Positions 23,593-35,641 of a stretch of 64,000 nucleotides of DNA are shown piece by piece. The DNA lies in contig NC_026501.1 of the NCBI RefSeq assembly GCF_000182925.2, forward strand, positions 5,497,917 to 5,561,916. Reading direction: 5' to 3'. The stretch comes from Neurospora crassa OR74A (taxonomy: Eukaryota > Ascomycota > Sordariomycetes > Sordariales > Sordariaceae). Numbering within the stretch: position 1 is the first letter of the stretch; each line of letters starts with the position of its first letter. The translations under genes and the position numbers were made by a program. The notes under the pieces were generated by a model, which saw nothing but the letters and a program-made list of their open reading frames with translations, was not told where the DNA came from and searched no databases.

Positions 23593-25144
23593 GGAGCCAA
23601 CCAGAGGCCGTGGCTAATGTGCAAGCGCGAAACGTGATGGATAGAGGCTGGAGTGGGTTTGACAGATGTCTCCACCTCTGTTGTCCTTCAGCATGGGGTT
23701 GTGCGGGGCAGCGCTAAGATATTTGGCAAAAAGGCACAAACACCCCCATTGATGCATACAACGATGAAGGGTGGGTCACCGAGGAATCAACGTCAGTTCA
23801 ACTTCCAACCCTCAACTTGATCGTGACAAGCGAAAATGGGTGACAATTCTTGCGGCTTAACTTTTCCTTCACGTCTCCAATGACCCCTTTTCTCTATTTC
23901 ATATGTGATAACAGAGAAAGCCTGAAACTACAAGCAGATTCATATATCATGGAGTGTCCGTTGTCAACTTTGCTTGTTCACTGTCGGATCAACAAATGCT
24001 GGGGATGGGAAACGGATCAGATCAAGGCCGTAAGGCTTTGCGCTGGTTCACGTTCATTCTGAGAACCTCAATCTCGAACCTTCAACGTGACCTTCAGCAA
24101 TCGTCGCCTGTCATTTTCTGTGGGAGAAGGAAAGCCAACGACATGCACGTCCACCGCAAAAGTACCTTCCGCTTGTTGTTCTTTCTTGTTTCCCTCACGA
24201 CATTTCCCGTAACAAGTTGTTGCAATCATCGGTATGGATTAACCCAAGCAACTTCAATGACCAAGATATTCCTGTCCTGTATCAAAATACAGCCCGTCCG
24301 GAAGCATTACACAGTATGTGGACGCGCTGACGGGACATGCTCCGGATCAAGGTCTTCTCAGGCAGTTGTTGGCATTCCCGTCCAATGATAAAGTGATTCG
24401 TCTGACAATGGTGAATTATAACCAGAGGTTCCGTAGGGACCAGCCGGGACTTTCTTGAACAGCTTTATCCTTATATATTGTTTCTTGTCATTGATAATTA
24501 GTTCAACCTACTTAGGCACATGTGAGGTACATGACTGTTCAGGCATCCTTCGCGTTGGGTGCATAGACGCTGATGTACATGATCCGTCTCACATCAAACC
24601 ATGAACCACTGCTACCCCAGACGGTGGCGCCACCAAGCAATCGACCCTGAAACGAGATGCAGCTAGCCTGTGGGTTCGTTAACTTTCTTGCGGGTCCTTC
24701 CGGTCTTTCAGCATTTCTCTTCCGCGTCAGTGGAGCTAGCCGGCGGGATCTAATCAGACAGGAAAGCTTCATGCTCGCTTCTTTACCTCTCAAAGGGTTT
24801 AGATCGGGACCAAGTTCCTGGCTACCGATGCAGCAAGTACCTCGGGCCAGTAACAACACGACGTCTTGCTTGTTGACCGGCTGTCAGCAGTCATCGATGC
24901 ACCTGCCAAGCTGTCTCTTATGCCGTATAAGCATGAGAGTACCCGAGGTTGGTGCTCCTAAAAGGGGAGACGGCAATGTCTGGGCTCACCTAACCGCATC
25001 AGCTTTCAGCCCTACGGATCGCTGGAACTCCTATCAAGCCCCATTCTGGCATTATGCTGGATTCCAGAGCACTAGACTAGGTAACTCGCCAGTCTTTAAG
25101 CACGGTACCCAGTAGTGTACTGCTCGAATCCTACTTTCATGATT

Positions 25145-26839
25145 CTAGTCCAGACCCTGACTCTGACTCTGCCCTTGTAGTTTACCAGACTTAATACTAG
25201 TGATAGAGTCGAGCCCATAGTTCGCATACGAACACCTGCAGATATCTGCTTCATCCGCGATGTTCATACCTCTCTCCCCTACCGCCTTCATATTATCATT
25301 ATTCCCAAACACCACAGGCTTCCCCTCAGCATCCCTGCAATCCGGCGCCTTCTTCCCCTTACCACTCTCATCCTCCTCATATGTCTGTTCAAACGTTAAC
25401 TCAACCGCAAACGGCCACGGCGCAAACACGTTCGTTGCATTTATCAGTGGTGTCGACACATCGCTGATCTTAGCCGGGTAACTCGCCCTCATGCGCGTCC
25501 AGATCGTGCCGCGGACGGCCGTCTGATTATACCAGCATATTGCCGGCGCTGGTGTTGGTGTTTCTCGCGAAATCGTGTTGTCATTTGCCCTCTTTGCTGT
25601 TCTTAACCATCTACGTCCAGAAGGCGTCCCATTACCTTCTTCCCTTTCGTTAGAAGCAGCCTGCGAAGCCGAAGTCGAGGATAATGATACATCAACTGTT
25701 ATCGATGTCATTGAGATCATCGAAGAGACTGTCGAAGACACACTGCTGCTGCTGCTGCTGCTGCCGCTCGTAGTGCTAAGGTCCGGCACCACCGCCTTCG
25801 TCATGGTAAAACCAAAAGTGAACCGCTCGCTCGGCTGGTTCGCGTCGATCATGGTCAGACTGACGTCTCGGAAGATGCCGGTCGGCGAGAAGGGGTCGTC
25901 AGAAGAGGAGATGACGTAGGCGAAGGTGGTGGTGGGACGGATGATCCAGCGGAAGGAGGCAGCAGAGGTGCTTTCATTTGCGGAGGGAGAGTAAAGAGAA
26001 TAAGGGTAGCATCGCCAGAGGGCAGGATTCCGCTTGGGTGCGCAGGAAGCTGAGAGGTTGGTTAGGGCAGCCGTGAAGGTGTAGGAGCCGGCTGGAAAGA
26101 GGTCGGTGGGTAATGGGGGACCGGGCTCGGCGGAATGGTGTCTGGCGGAAAGTTTCCGTATCAGCGTTTCTGCGAAACATGAATTTTGTTTTTTTCCAGT
26201 AGGGATGAACTATCGCATCATCCATACCTAGCCCACCTAAAGAAGGGGAGCAAGACATATATACCTTTTCCTTAACCCAACCGTCAAACCGACCGCCAAT
26301 CCCACAATCAGACCAATTACCAAAATCCCCCAGACCACCATCTTATACCACCTTCCCCGTCTTCTTACCCATTTTCCCAGTGCCATATCCTCTTTTTTAC
26401 CTCCCCGTCCTCTCCCACTTTTATCCTCGGTCTTCCCCTTGACTGGTTGCGCCGGGCTGCCATGAGACGTCCACCCCTCCCGATCCCTGTCCCCCATCGG
26501 GACTACCCACTCCACAGTCCCAGTACTATTAAGCGGTATAGACCTTACACTTCCCACTTCTCCTCCTACCGCTCTTATTGCAGGTACTCGTTTCGGTACA
26601 TATTGTGGTACACTGGTTGATCTGTACATTGCCGGTCGCGTGCTGGGTGCGTTCAAGCTGCTGTTCGTGCTCAGAACCCCCTTGCTCCGCGTGGATGACC
26701 GTCGTTGCGGCGATCGAGGTGGTATTGTTGGGTTCGTTGTTGCTTCATGCCGCGGATCCGCTGCGTTCTCGTCCTCCGCGATGACGGGCATGGGAATGGG
26801 TGTGGAGGAGTGGACTGAGCGGCGGCTCTTGGGGGCCAT
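25145..26839 (-). CDS. Single-pass membrane protein, fungal family of unknown function
   Basis: Two exons, 26839-26265 and 26141-25145 (donor GTATAT, acceptor CGCCAG), giving 523 aa. Residues 1-160 are Ser/Pro/Arg-rich and basic, probably cytosolic. One strongly hydrophobic helix (MVVWGILVIGLIVGLAVGLTVGL, residues 167-189) follows RRRGRWYK, so a type II orientation is likely. The outer part has several Cys (SASCAPKRNPALWRCYPY, APAICWYN, APDCRD, DICRCSY) and N-glycosylation sequons, and begins GPPLPTDLFPAGSYTF. A Ser run at about residue 305 is encoded by AGC repeats. I know related hypothetical proteins from filamentous fungi but no function; a wall or secreted-surface role is inference. Confidence 0.85.
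25740..25767. repeat. CTG/CAG microsatellite within a coding region
   Basis: About eight CTG units on +, read on - as AGC codons in the Ser run of the membrane protein. It could vary in length between strains. Confidence 0.8.
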
Positions 26840-28844
26840 TCCTGCTTTATGGGACCTTTTCCTTTCTCTTTTTTATGCTGATTTGGTTGTTCCTGTTTAT
26901 GTCGTTCTGATTCGCGGTGTTTCCCTGTCATTAAGCTCGCAATATATACCCTCTTGCGAGGGTCGAGGCGTATGAGGCAGAACTACCTTATGTGTTACTT
27001 CCGCTGGTCGCCGAGCTGCTGTCCCAGCAAGTTTTTTCAATAGCATGCAGGTTAAATTGGTGTGTAAGTTGGCGCCAGGGTAGCTTCAGAATGCTATAGG
27101 AAGAACTAAAGAGAGCTATGAAGAAAGCTCCTTTGGAAGTATGGTACATCGAAAAGTGAGGTGCGAGCTGCTAGCTCCTCTTCACCATCGCCATTCTTTT
27201 CTTCTTATGTATCCGAGAAGGGTATCGTAAGTGTACCTAGAGGTGTGACTATCGTATCGATAAGTATCTAGCGGGCTGAACCTCGTGTTTGCCCATTCTC
27301 GTGAGGGCGTCACAAATCGGAATTGGTATAGAAAGTACAGGGTGATTTTAAGATTGGTTGTAGGGTTTTATAATGACGAATTGATTCCGGGCACGTCTTT
27401 CATCACGTCGGGTCTGGCCGCCAGCTAATGATGTAGAATTTCCGATCTCTCCGTTCGCTCGTCCTCATCGATCTCGTTTTCCCCTTTCCCTTCTTCTTTC
27501 TTTCCTTTTATGAACTTGTTTGCATCTGATCTGACTGCCCAGCCTAACTTTAGCTATGATCCGGCTTTTTCCAAAGGCACATACATAATTGTCGATCATT
27601 GATGCATGGACGGCTCTAATCCTGTCATCTGCTACTACCGAGAACCAGGAGTTGCTGAATGGTTGGGAGGAGAAAAGAGGGGGGAGGGGGGTTGGTCCTC
27701 GGAATCCTGGATCAATGGAAAAGGCTGGCCGGCTTGCTGATCTATTAACCTAGTCCTTTGGCCAGGGATCAAAAGGGGCCGGAGAGGAAGTATCTGAGAT
27801 ATAAATTGACGAGGTTATGAGCGGTACTTAGAAGTTGACAGAAAGCCACGTGGCGCGTAGTTTAAGATGAGCTGTGACATCCTTCTTCCTGGACGGGACT
27901 CGCGTCGGTCGATGCGGGCGCCATCAGTTTCGGGTAAAGAATAGAGGTCCTTGTTACGTCACTGGGTCTACCCACCGATCTCATATCTGGACAAGGGGGA
28001 GTAGGGTTGGGAATCACAAGTTACCTTGATTCTTTCGCTGTTTACATAGTAAGGTACCTGCCATTGACAGGACTCCTGAGGTTGCAACGCAAGACTTTCG
28101 ATATCCTTTCTCCCCTTTAATCTTCTTCGAGCCTCGCCAATTCGCAGCCAGCACACACTATATGCCTGGCTATCCCACAGTGGAACACTCACCTAAACCC
28201 TATCGAATATTCCATACTGTCCGCTGTTCTGTTCGCACAGACACCACGGGGCACATGAAATGCTCAACCCGGTTTCCTGGTCCCATGAATCATTGGCGTT
28301 ACTGGTCTTGCTGGTGCGCCGCTAGCCCCTGAAGTTGAACTTCAACCTCTGGGAGAAGCTACAGGTTATATGGTCAAGCCAAAATGATTAGCTAGAGCTG
28401 AACTGAGAATCGCGGGGGGACGCTCTGCTAAAAGCGGCATAGGGCGGCAGTGGCTTGCATTCTGGATGCTGGACAGTGGGCTACAATCGGCCTTGGGCTA
28501 AATTAACAAGAAACCATATTACCTGGCACATCGAGTCCATTGATGTGCGTTGCCATGAGTTGGGAATGGAGGAAGGAATAGATTACGTAGAGGCAGATAT
28601 ATGTAGCTGCATGGGAGAATGAGAAATATCAGACAACACGAATGTATGTATGGTAAAACAATGATGGGGTAGGTAGATATATACGTCAGTTCTTGATAAT
28701 ATGTATTCCAAAGCAGGTCTCGTATAAGGGCCAAAAATCCAGAAATCCAACGGTCATCGAGTTGGTGTCTCGGGAGCGAAAACAGCATCGTCATAATTCA
28801 TACACGAAGTTAGCCCTCACCTCACCCAGTACCCGCCATCTCGC
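26840..28844. other. 2.0-kb intergenic region, no gene seen
   Basis: Upstream of the membrane-protein gene and downstream of the ABC transporter, both on -. Short frames only. The first few hundred bases should contain the membrane-protein promoter and CT-rich leader. Confidence 0.55.
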
Positions 28845-31559
28845 TCAGTTCTCCGTCTCAGTCGCATCCTCATACTCCGCCTCCGTCTCCGTGTGCTCGC
28901 CCTGTGTAGCCTCCTCATACTCAGTTTGATCGGTTTCCTCCTCGGGGCGAACAATCTCGACTGTGGAATCGCCAATGGAACGTTGCTCAAGACTGTGTTC
29001 GGACTCTCTCTGTGTGGCCTGTCCCTCCTGCTCGGCATAAGGGGGCGGGGCAAGATTCTCGCCACCCTCAACCCATACCTTGTTGAGCTCCTTCTCGATC
29101 TCCTCACGGCGTGCCTTCCACTTCTCGACCTGCGCAAGACGTTCGCGAAGATCGTGCAGTTCGCGCTCAACATGCATCTTCTCGCTCTCGGTACCGATGC
29201 GCTGCAGCTCCCACTCATCGCCTCGCTCCCCCATGCCGAGAACGAGATTGTACATGTGGTACTTCTTGAGAGAAGCTCGAGTAGAAATAGTGATCAAAGC
29301 TGCGCATAGAGGTTAGCATCGAGTCCTTCTAATAATACCGGACTTGATACGTACTGATTCCCTTTTCCTTGCAAGTCTCGTAGAGCAGTCCCTCGACATC
29401 GCTGGAAACTGCGCTCGTACCTTCATCGATGAAGGCATACTGTGGCTCGTGGTACAGTAAGCGCGCAATAGCAAGCCTCTGCTTTTCACCACCACTCAGA
29501 ACGTCCTTCCATTCCTTGCGGGTGTCCCAGCCACCTTCACGTTCAGGCAAATATCCAAGACGGGCTTGGTCCAGGGCGCGCTTCAAGTCGTACTCGTTCT
29601 TGCGCTTCTCGCGCATGTCGGCCTCGCCGTCGGGATAGATGACCTGATCACGGAGCGTACCGATGCTAAGGTATGGCCGTTGTGGGAGGAACATGATGCC
29701 ATCTTCGCCGTTGTTTTTTGGTCGACTCACAAGACCCCTATACACTGGCCAAAGCCCAGCGATGACTCGCGCAATCGCACTCTTACCCACGCCGTTAGGC
29801 CCAGATATCTGTGATGCACGATATGTTAGCTAAAGCAATATTGGGATCTGACCGCGGGACAAAAGCGTACCAGGAGATGCTCGCCACGCCGAACAACCAT
29901 GGAAAGAGATTCGAGAAGCTCCTCGCCTCCCTGTGGCCACAGCGCAGGAGCAACAATGGGCACGTTCTCCAGGCGGACACCGTCAAAGCCCTTCTGAATG
30001 GTACCCTGTACGTCTGACAATGAGTAGAGTTCGTTTTCGCGACCTCTGACGTAGTATGCATTCGCGTGGGCTCTGTGAAGAGTGGAAATCAGTGTATACA
30101 CGCGACTGGTGTAACCGGCCAACTCTGAAAGATCTTTGATGGAGTACATCATACGACCACCAGCATCGGCAAGCGAGAGCATGAGGCGCTTGTTGGTAAT
30201 GAAGTCCTTCATGCGGGTGCGTTCGCGGCCGCCCTTCTCGGCGTGCTCTGCCTGTTGCTCGCTTGCCCCCCCAAGACCTCCCCAGGCTGGCAGGAAGACA
30301 GGAAGAGAAGAGAGGAGATAGCCGTAAGCGCTCCAGCTGTATTTGAGGATGAAGTCTTCAAGGATGTTGTATCTGATCTTGAGCATGTAGATACCCTCCA
30401 TCCAGTTCTTGAGAGACTTGAATTCCCTGTTCAGAAACGTCTTCTCCATCTCGGCGCCGCCATAGAAAGCGATTTCCTCCGCGTTTGCGATTAGGCGTGC
30501 ATGAAGTCCTCTAAAGTCACCTTCCTTCCGTCCTTCCACTGCCTTGAGTTTGCCGAAAGGTGGCGAGAGTCGACGCAGGATGCTGGCCGTCAAGAAGTAG
30601 TTGCTCAGGAGACCAGTGAGAGCCAGTGGGCCGAGCGAGCGGTAAAGTTGGTAGTTGAACACGCAAATATCGACAAATGGCTTTCCAAGAGAGGAGTAAA
30701 GGTTAGCGGCAGCAGCACAGAACAAAGTCAGATCCTGAGTGATGAACTGATCTGCTCCCTGTCCGACCCCACCATCCAGGTTCGACAATTTGTAGTAGTT
30801 GAGGTTATCGTTCAGATACAAGTCGTGGATGTACCGGGTAAGACGTGTTCGGAAAGCAATCGACACCTTAGACTCGAGGTATTTGATGGTAGCGTTGACA
30901 TAGGAAGCAAAACCGCCCAGTCCACACCACTTAACAATACCCAAGAGGAACTGCTTGCCATTCCCAGCCACCAGATCACGCACAATCTCACCATCTAGGC
31001 GGGCAACGACTAGAGAAAGGTAAGTACGGAGCATGAGGAAGATTCCGTGGCTAACAAGCAAGCCGGCCTCTTTGCTCTTCCATCGAGGCACCATAATACT
31101 CATTAGACTGAGGAATTGATGGAGGAAGGCAAGGTTAAGGCCGGGTTTCGTCTGAGCCGAAGGGACGTGACCGTCGCCGAGGCCTGAGACCCGTGGGGGA
31201 TTTAGGAACAGACGTCTATGGGCCTCAAAGGTGAGCGGCTTCGTACTATGGATAACGACCTTGGAAGTGCCGTCCTTGTAGGGTACGTAAATAGTCCTCG
31301 ATCCGTCCTTGTTGTGCAACCATGAGTTGGTGCGCACCAACTTCCGGCCTTGCTCCCTATCCTCACGTCGGCGCCTCCACCATCTCCGCGTACCCTCGCC
31401 AGATAAGATGATGGATGTCGCAAGTGCGAGGGTCGCGAGAAGACGTGTCGTCCTGGTCGTCGTCTTCAATTTGGAGCGAATAAGCTCAGTGTATTTGTTG
31501 ATGAAGGACGCGATGGCCTCCTCGGCCGCGGAGCCTCGTAGGGTTGATTGCGCCGCCAT
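28845..31559 (-). CDS. Peroxisomal ABCD-family half-transporter (PXA/ALD type)
   Basis: Three exons: 31559-29871, 29808-29355 and 29299-28845, giving 865 aa. The N-terminal half is the ABCD membrane domain: PPRVSGLGDG, hydrophobic helices from about residue 140 on, and the EAA-like loop NAEEIAFY at 359-366, which marks peroxisomal ABCD proteins. The single nucleotide-binding domain has Walker A GPNGVGKS (Lys572), signature LSGGEKQR (667-674) and Walker B YAFIDE (Glu692). Such half-transporters pair (yeast Pxa1/Pxa2) to import long-chain acyl-CoA into peroxisomes for beta-oxidation. I cannot firmly say which of the two paralogues this is. The last 110 residues are a charged coiled-coil followed by a very acidic Glu/Thr-rich tail, longer than the domain needs. 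Confidence 0.93.
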
Positions 31560-32095
31560 GATGCCGATGGGCGTCGCTACCGTCGCTGGCTTCCACTTCA
31601 GGCAGTATCAAGTCCCGATAGATCCTCGGGGATCAACGGCCAACGCTTGCCCTTAGCATCCGGTTGAACACAAATCACGCGCGACCGGGCGCAAGATAAT
31701 ACAGACGATGCGATGATTGTGCGTCGTGTGGTCTCGAAGGAAGTTCGCTCCAGCGATATGTGGACAGCGGGGATCGCGAGTTGTTGAGGTTGGGCTTAAA
31801 TGTAGAGGGACAAATGACCGATGGGAACTGGAGGGAACGCTTGTCTACACTACTATAAAGGCCGAAACGATGTCGACAGGATGATGACGGATCGAAAACT
31901 GGCCAAATGCCGTGTCCAGGCAAAGGATGGTTAGCATGGCGGCCAACAGTAGCATAGCCGTGACATGTGATCGATACACCGAATTGACCCCCGGTCCGGT
32001 GTTTGGACTGCGAACATTCCGAGGTGCGCGGCCAGAAGTTGAATATGAACCAATGAGAGGCGGCCAGTTCACCATCAGCAATGAGGAACGTCATC
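31560..32095. other. ABC transporter promoter and left flank of the RIP island
   Basis: Normal-composition sequence upstream of the transporter ATG. No other gene was recognised. It ends at the inverted-repeat copy that borders the AT-rich island. Confidence 0.6.
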
Positions 32096-32164
32096 ATTCC
32101 CACACTCAATCGCCTGTGCAGTCTTGGCAAGAGGTGTGTGTGCGTGCACACACACACACCGCAT
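32096..32164 (+). repeat. Left copy of the 70-bp inverted repeat bracketing the island
   Basis: The segment from ATTCCCACACTCAATCGCCT through CTTGGCAAGAGGTGTGTGTG to the CA-repeat and CCGCA recurs in reverse complement at 47248-47319. Apart from one base in the unique part and the number of CA units they agree. The GT/GCGTGC/AC core is itself a hairpin. CpA dinucleotides are intact, so this copy was not RIP-mutated. Confidence 0.9.
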
Positions 32165-32169
32165 TTGAC

Positions 32170-32234
32170 AAATCTGGCCATTTGACATCGCTTTATACGA
32201 CTCAACTCAATCGTTTAACATCGAAATCTGGCCA
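32170..32234 (+). repeat. Direct repeat AAATCTGGCCA just inside the island edge
   Basis: AAATCTGGCCA occurs at 32170-32180 and 32224-32234, with TTGACATCG/TTAACATCG beside each copy. The position, between the inverted repeat and the first AT-rich base, resembles subterminal repeats of DNA transposons. Confidence 0.6.
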
Positions 32235-32389
32235 AAACTAGTGCAAAAAGTCGATATTTTAATACTCTACGTCGTACAATTATTTATTTTAATATTTACA
32301 TTGTCTTTTAAACTATTATTAATATAATATATTATCCTAATACCTATTAAAAGGTATTAATAATAATAATATTAGTAAATAACGAATAT

Positions 32390-33456
32390 CCTAATAACGT
32401 CGTTGAGACTACTAGTATAAGTATAAAGAGTATATAGAAATATAAGCGTATTCTATCGGATATTAGTAAAGTATTTTTACCGTCGCGAGCTTCCTAAAAT
32501 ACTAGAAAGCTTCTTATATAGGCGCTTGAAGTACGGCGTATACTATATTACTCCCTATACTTTATTAATTATAATTAATATTATAAAAGAAATTATAAAC
32601 CTCCTCGTATTAAAACCCAATTTATACTTCGATAAGATTTATGCCTTTTTAGCCAACGAGTATAATATATATATTTTAATTAAGATTGTACGGCAGTACC
32701 TTCGATAGGAGAAGTAGAAGAAGAAGCGACTTTATATAAAGGTATTATAATAATCCCTTATATTAGTAGCCGAATAAATATTAAAAATCTCTTTATTTAC
32801 TATAGAGATATTCGTATTCTATAATGAGTTTGGTATAGACTGAAGGGACGGCGCTCGTCGTACTAGCTAGGCACCCCGTAGCGCTATTGCGATAATATTA
32901 AGCAAATTCGTATACAGCACGCGGTATTACCTCCTCTTAATTATTATAATAAATAGGCTACTTAATATACTAGTATTTAGAAGTGCAACGGATTTAACCG
33001 GGGTTTAGGATTAGATAGTAAAATATTTATTCCTTAAAATAAATTTATTTCCCGGTTGTAATAGTATTTTAATAATAGATAATGTTAATTAGCACTCCCG
33101 TACCGAATTCTAGTACGTATATAATTAGAAGGGGGTTCTATTATAGTATTTACTATTGTATTCTCCCGAATTTAACCCTATTGAGGTATATTTTAGTAAC
33201 TTCAAATAGTAATTTAAAAGGGTATATTGTAACAAGGGCAATAATAAAATATTAAACAACGATTTTACTATATTTCTTAAACGATTAGCGTAGGATGTAG
33301 GTTATAGAGTATAATAGATCCGTAGCTATTTTAAGAATATAAAGCTAGTAATAGATTAATTTAATAATATTAATAAAGAGTATGGCGAGTTGTATATTAA
33401 CGAGCTAGTCGAATATAGAGAGACGGGTATTATATTTAGGCGGCGGTAGAGAATAT
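32390..33456 (+). pseudogene. Tc1/IS630-type DDE transposase, RIP-degraded
   Basis: One frame can be followed for over 900 bases without a shift. A winged-helix-like DNA-binding part is seen at 32526-32700 (KYGVYYITPYTLLI, LYFDKIYAFLANEYNIYI). The catalytic part has EFGID then RDGARRT and APR at about 32826-32885, IIDNVN at about 33076-33100 (second acidic position) and YSPEFNPIEVYF at 33159-33194 (third acidic position). The first catalytic Asp appears changed to Asn just before EFG, as RIP would do. At least a dozen in-frame stops abolish function. The 5' end is unclear; I set it near the first plausible residues. Confidence 0.85.
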
Positions 33457-33609
33457 AGAAGGGAAAAATGGATTTATATATATTAAATTGAATTATATAT
33501 TAAAAATGCTAGAAATGTTAGAAATACTAAAAGTGCTAAAAGTATTAGAAATTGTATTTATTTATATAATAATACCAAAATGCTAGAAACCCCCCTCTTT
33601 CATTATAAA

Positions 33610-35367
33610 TTAATTCGTAATATTATTATTGTTCGCTAGGACTATTAGTAATAGTACTACCCGCTATAGAAGCGAAAATTCTAGTAATACTGTATTCGAG
33701 TATAATATTAAATCGCGGGTCTAAAGTATATATTAGTTAATTAAATTATGGTAATAGGGGTTAGAAGGTATACTTACTATAGTTTAACTATATTACCAAT
33801 ACCGTATACTTAATTTTAAAGAAATTTTTAATACCGTCCCTAAATACTATATAGAGGTTGTAATTAAACCTTAACCTTGTAAATTACTCTACCGGCTACT
33901 CTCTAAGCGTAAATATATTGGGTAGCGCCTCTTTATTCCAGAATTTATTCTTTAAAGCAATTAAAATTCTATATACTAGTACTACTTTAGTTAATAATTT
34001 AATATAATAATACTTATAGAATGCTTTAAAGAATTCGGTAATAATCTTTTTAGCCGGCCGACTAAGCGGGGCGGGGGGTAGTAGTAACGAACGAAGACCG
34101 AGAATTGAGGGTACGGACGGATATAGTATAAATAACTCTCCGGCCTCTATTAGGGAATCTCTAATCTCCTTACCCTCATCCTCCTCGCCCGCTATTAATA
34201 GTAGTACAATTAATAGCGGTACCGGTAGTTAAATAAATACTATAGTCGCTATAGAGATAGGAGGAGGGTTAGCGTTAGTATACTTAGCAACGAGAGTCTT
34301 GCAGTCGGTTGGGTACCTATAGAATATAGTAATAAAATATTCTAACGGTATAGATAAATTAATAATTACTATTTTACTTAGTAAGGGGAAAGCGCTTGCT
34401 ATATTATAATTATAGTTATTAATAATTACCGAATTAGTAATAGAGCCGCCGGCGGTATAAGGTAGTTAAATTTAGGGATATTGAAAGTAGGGAGGGAAGT
34501 ACTAGTATAGTAGCGGGTATGGCGGGTATAGGGGAGGAGGGTATAGTTAGTATAGACCTTTAAAATTATCCTTCCTTAGTATAGTTTGTAATAGACTATT
34601 TATAGTTTCTATATTAGTATTACTATTATTACTATTAATATTATTAATAATATTAATATTAATTAGTAGACTATTACCTCCTCCCTTACGTTTATTATTA
34701 CTATTACTAGTATTAGAGGCGGCTACTACCTTATTACCTAGTATATTTCGTACTAATTCAAATAGTAGATTAACTATTGTAACCTTCTCTAGTAATATAG
34801 CGCGTACTTACTTACCTATATTTTTAATATTAAGGTTATAATAGGTTATACTTTTATTTATAATGTAGTATATTTAATATTTAATAGCCTTATTGTAATT
34901 CTTATATTTATAATTAAGATTGTACGCTTATACTTATACTAATTCCTAATATACGGTACTGTATAGCTTTACCCCTATACGCTCCTCTTATTACCGGTCC
35001 TCCTCTAAATTCTTCTCGACTTCTACTAGTATAGTATTTATTGTAACGTATTTAAATTTCTTAGTACCGGTTAGAGTCTGTAACCCTTATAATAACGGCG
35101 TATTAACCGTTTATAGAGTTAAAGTAATAAAAGGATTAATTAAATTATAAAAGGGGGTAGGAATAGAGGGTATATTATTATAGGAGGATAGGGTAGTAAG
35201 GATTTTACTAGCGGGCGGGTTAGTTAACCGAAATTTAAATAATATAGTAAAATAGTAGTACTAGCTAGTATAGTAGAAGTACGACTTTATAACAGTCTTA
35301 TACTTAATATTATTATACCTATTATAAAAATCCTTCTTAGGAATAGTCTTATTATATATAATAACCC
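33610..35367 (-). pseudogene. Unrecognised long ORF, 3' piece (RIP-degraded)
   Basis: A single minus-strand frame runs over 1.75 kb with stops that are nearly all TAA/TAG and no evident frameshift, so this was coding sequence. Readable parts include KKDFYNRYNNIKYKTVIKSY, LTGTKKFKYVTINTILVEVE, an Asn/Ser-rich stretch (probably Asp/Ser-rich before RIP), a Pro/Tyr-rich stretch and an acidic GEEDEGKEIRDSLIEAGE. Between these lies YRYPTDCKTLVAKYTNANPP. I do not recognise the family. It ends tail to tail with the transposase, about 150 bp apart. Its upstream continuation lies beyond the gypsy element (43959-44345). Confidence 0.75.
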
Positions 35368-35641
35368 TGATATGGACTGCTTGTGCTTTAAAGAACAACC
35401 CTACAATTAATGTAAAAGTAATAGTATTCCTGTGTAAAGCGTGATGTAGAAAGAAGAATTAGGAAGAGAGGGAGAGCCGCACGCAGATGGATTGATATAA
35501 TCTATCTGGGCGGGTCCGCTTCCTTATCTTATCGCTAGGCCCACCCTACCAGGGCGGCAGGGTAATTCCATACGACCGGCATTAACGCTCAATTACTATC
35601 TTTAATGCAATACTCTACATACATGAAAAGGATCCGTATTA
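35368..35641 (-). repeat. LTR of the gypsy element (3' LTR in element orientation)
   Basis: 274 bp. The ends fit TG...CA after allowing CA-to-TA change (TGATATGGAC ... GTATTA). It is colinear with 43685-43958 without a gap; the differences seen are transitions. Confidence 0.93.

Larger units (their letters stand above)
22580..25144. other. 2.6-kb region upstream of xylose reductase, no gene seen
   Basis: The region runs from the xylose reductase ATG to the stop codon of the next minus-strand gene. Open frames such as + 24657-25115 have no domain or supporting start context. The space suits a long regulated promoter; specific motifs are listed separately. Confidence 0.55.

Noticed and set aside
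24657-25115. 152-codon plus-strand frame
   Set aside because: Composition is not protein-like, no domain is visible and it lies in the gene-free xylose reductase upstream region.
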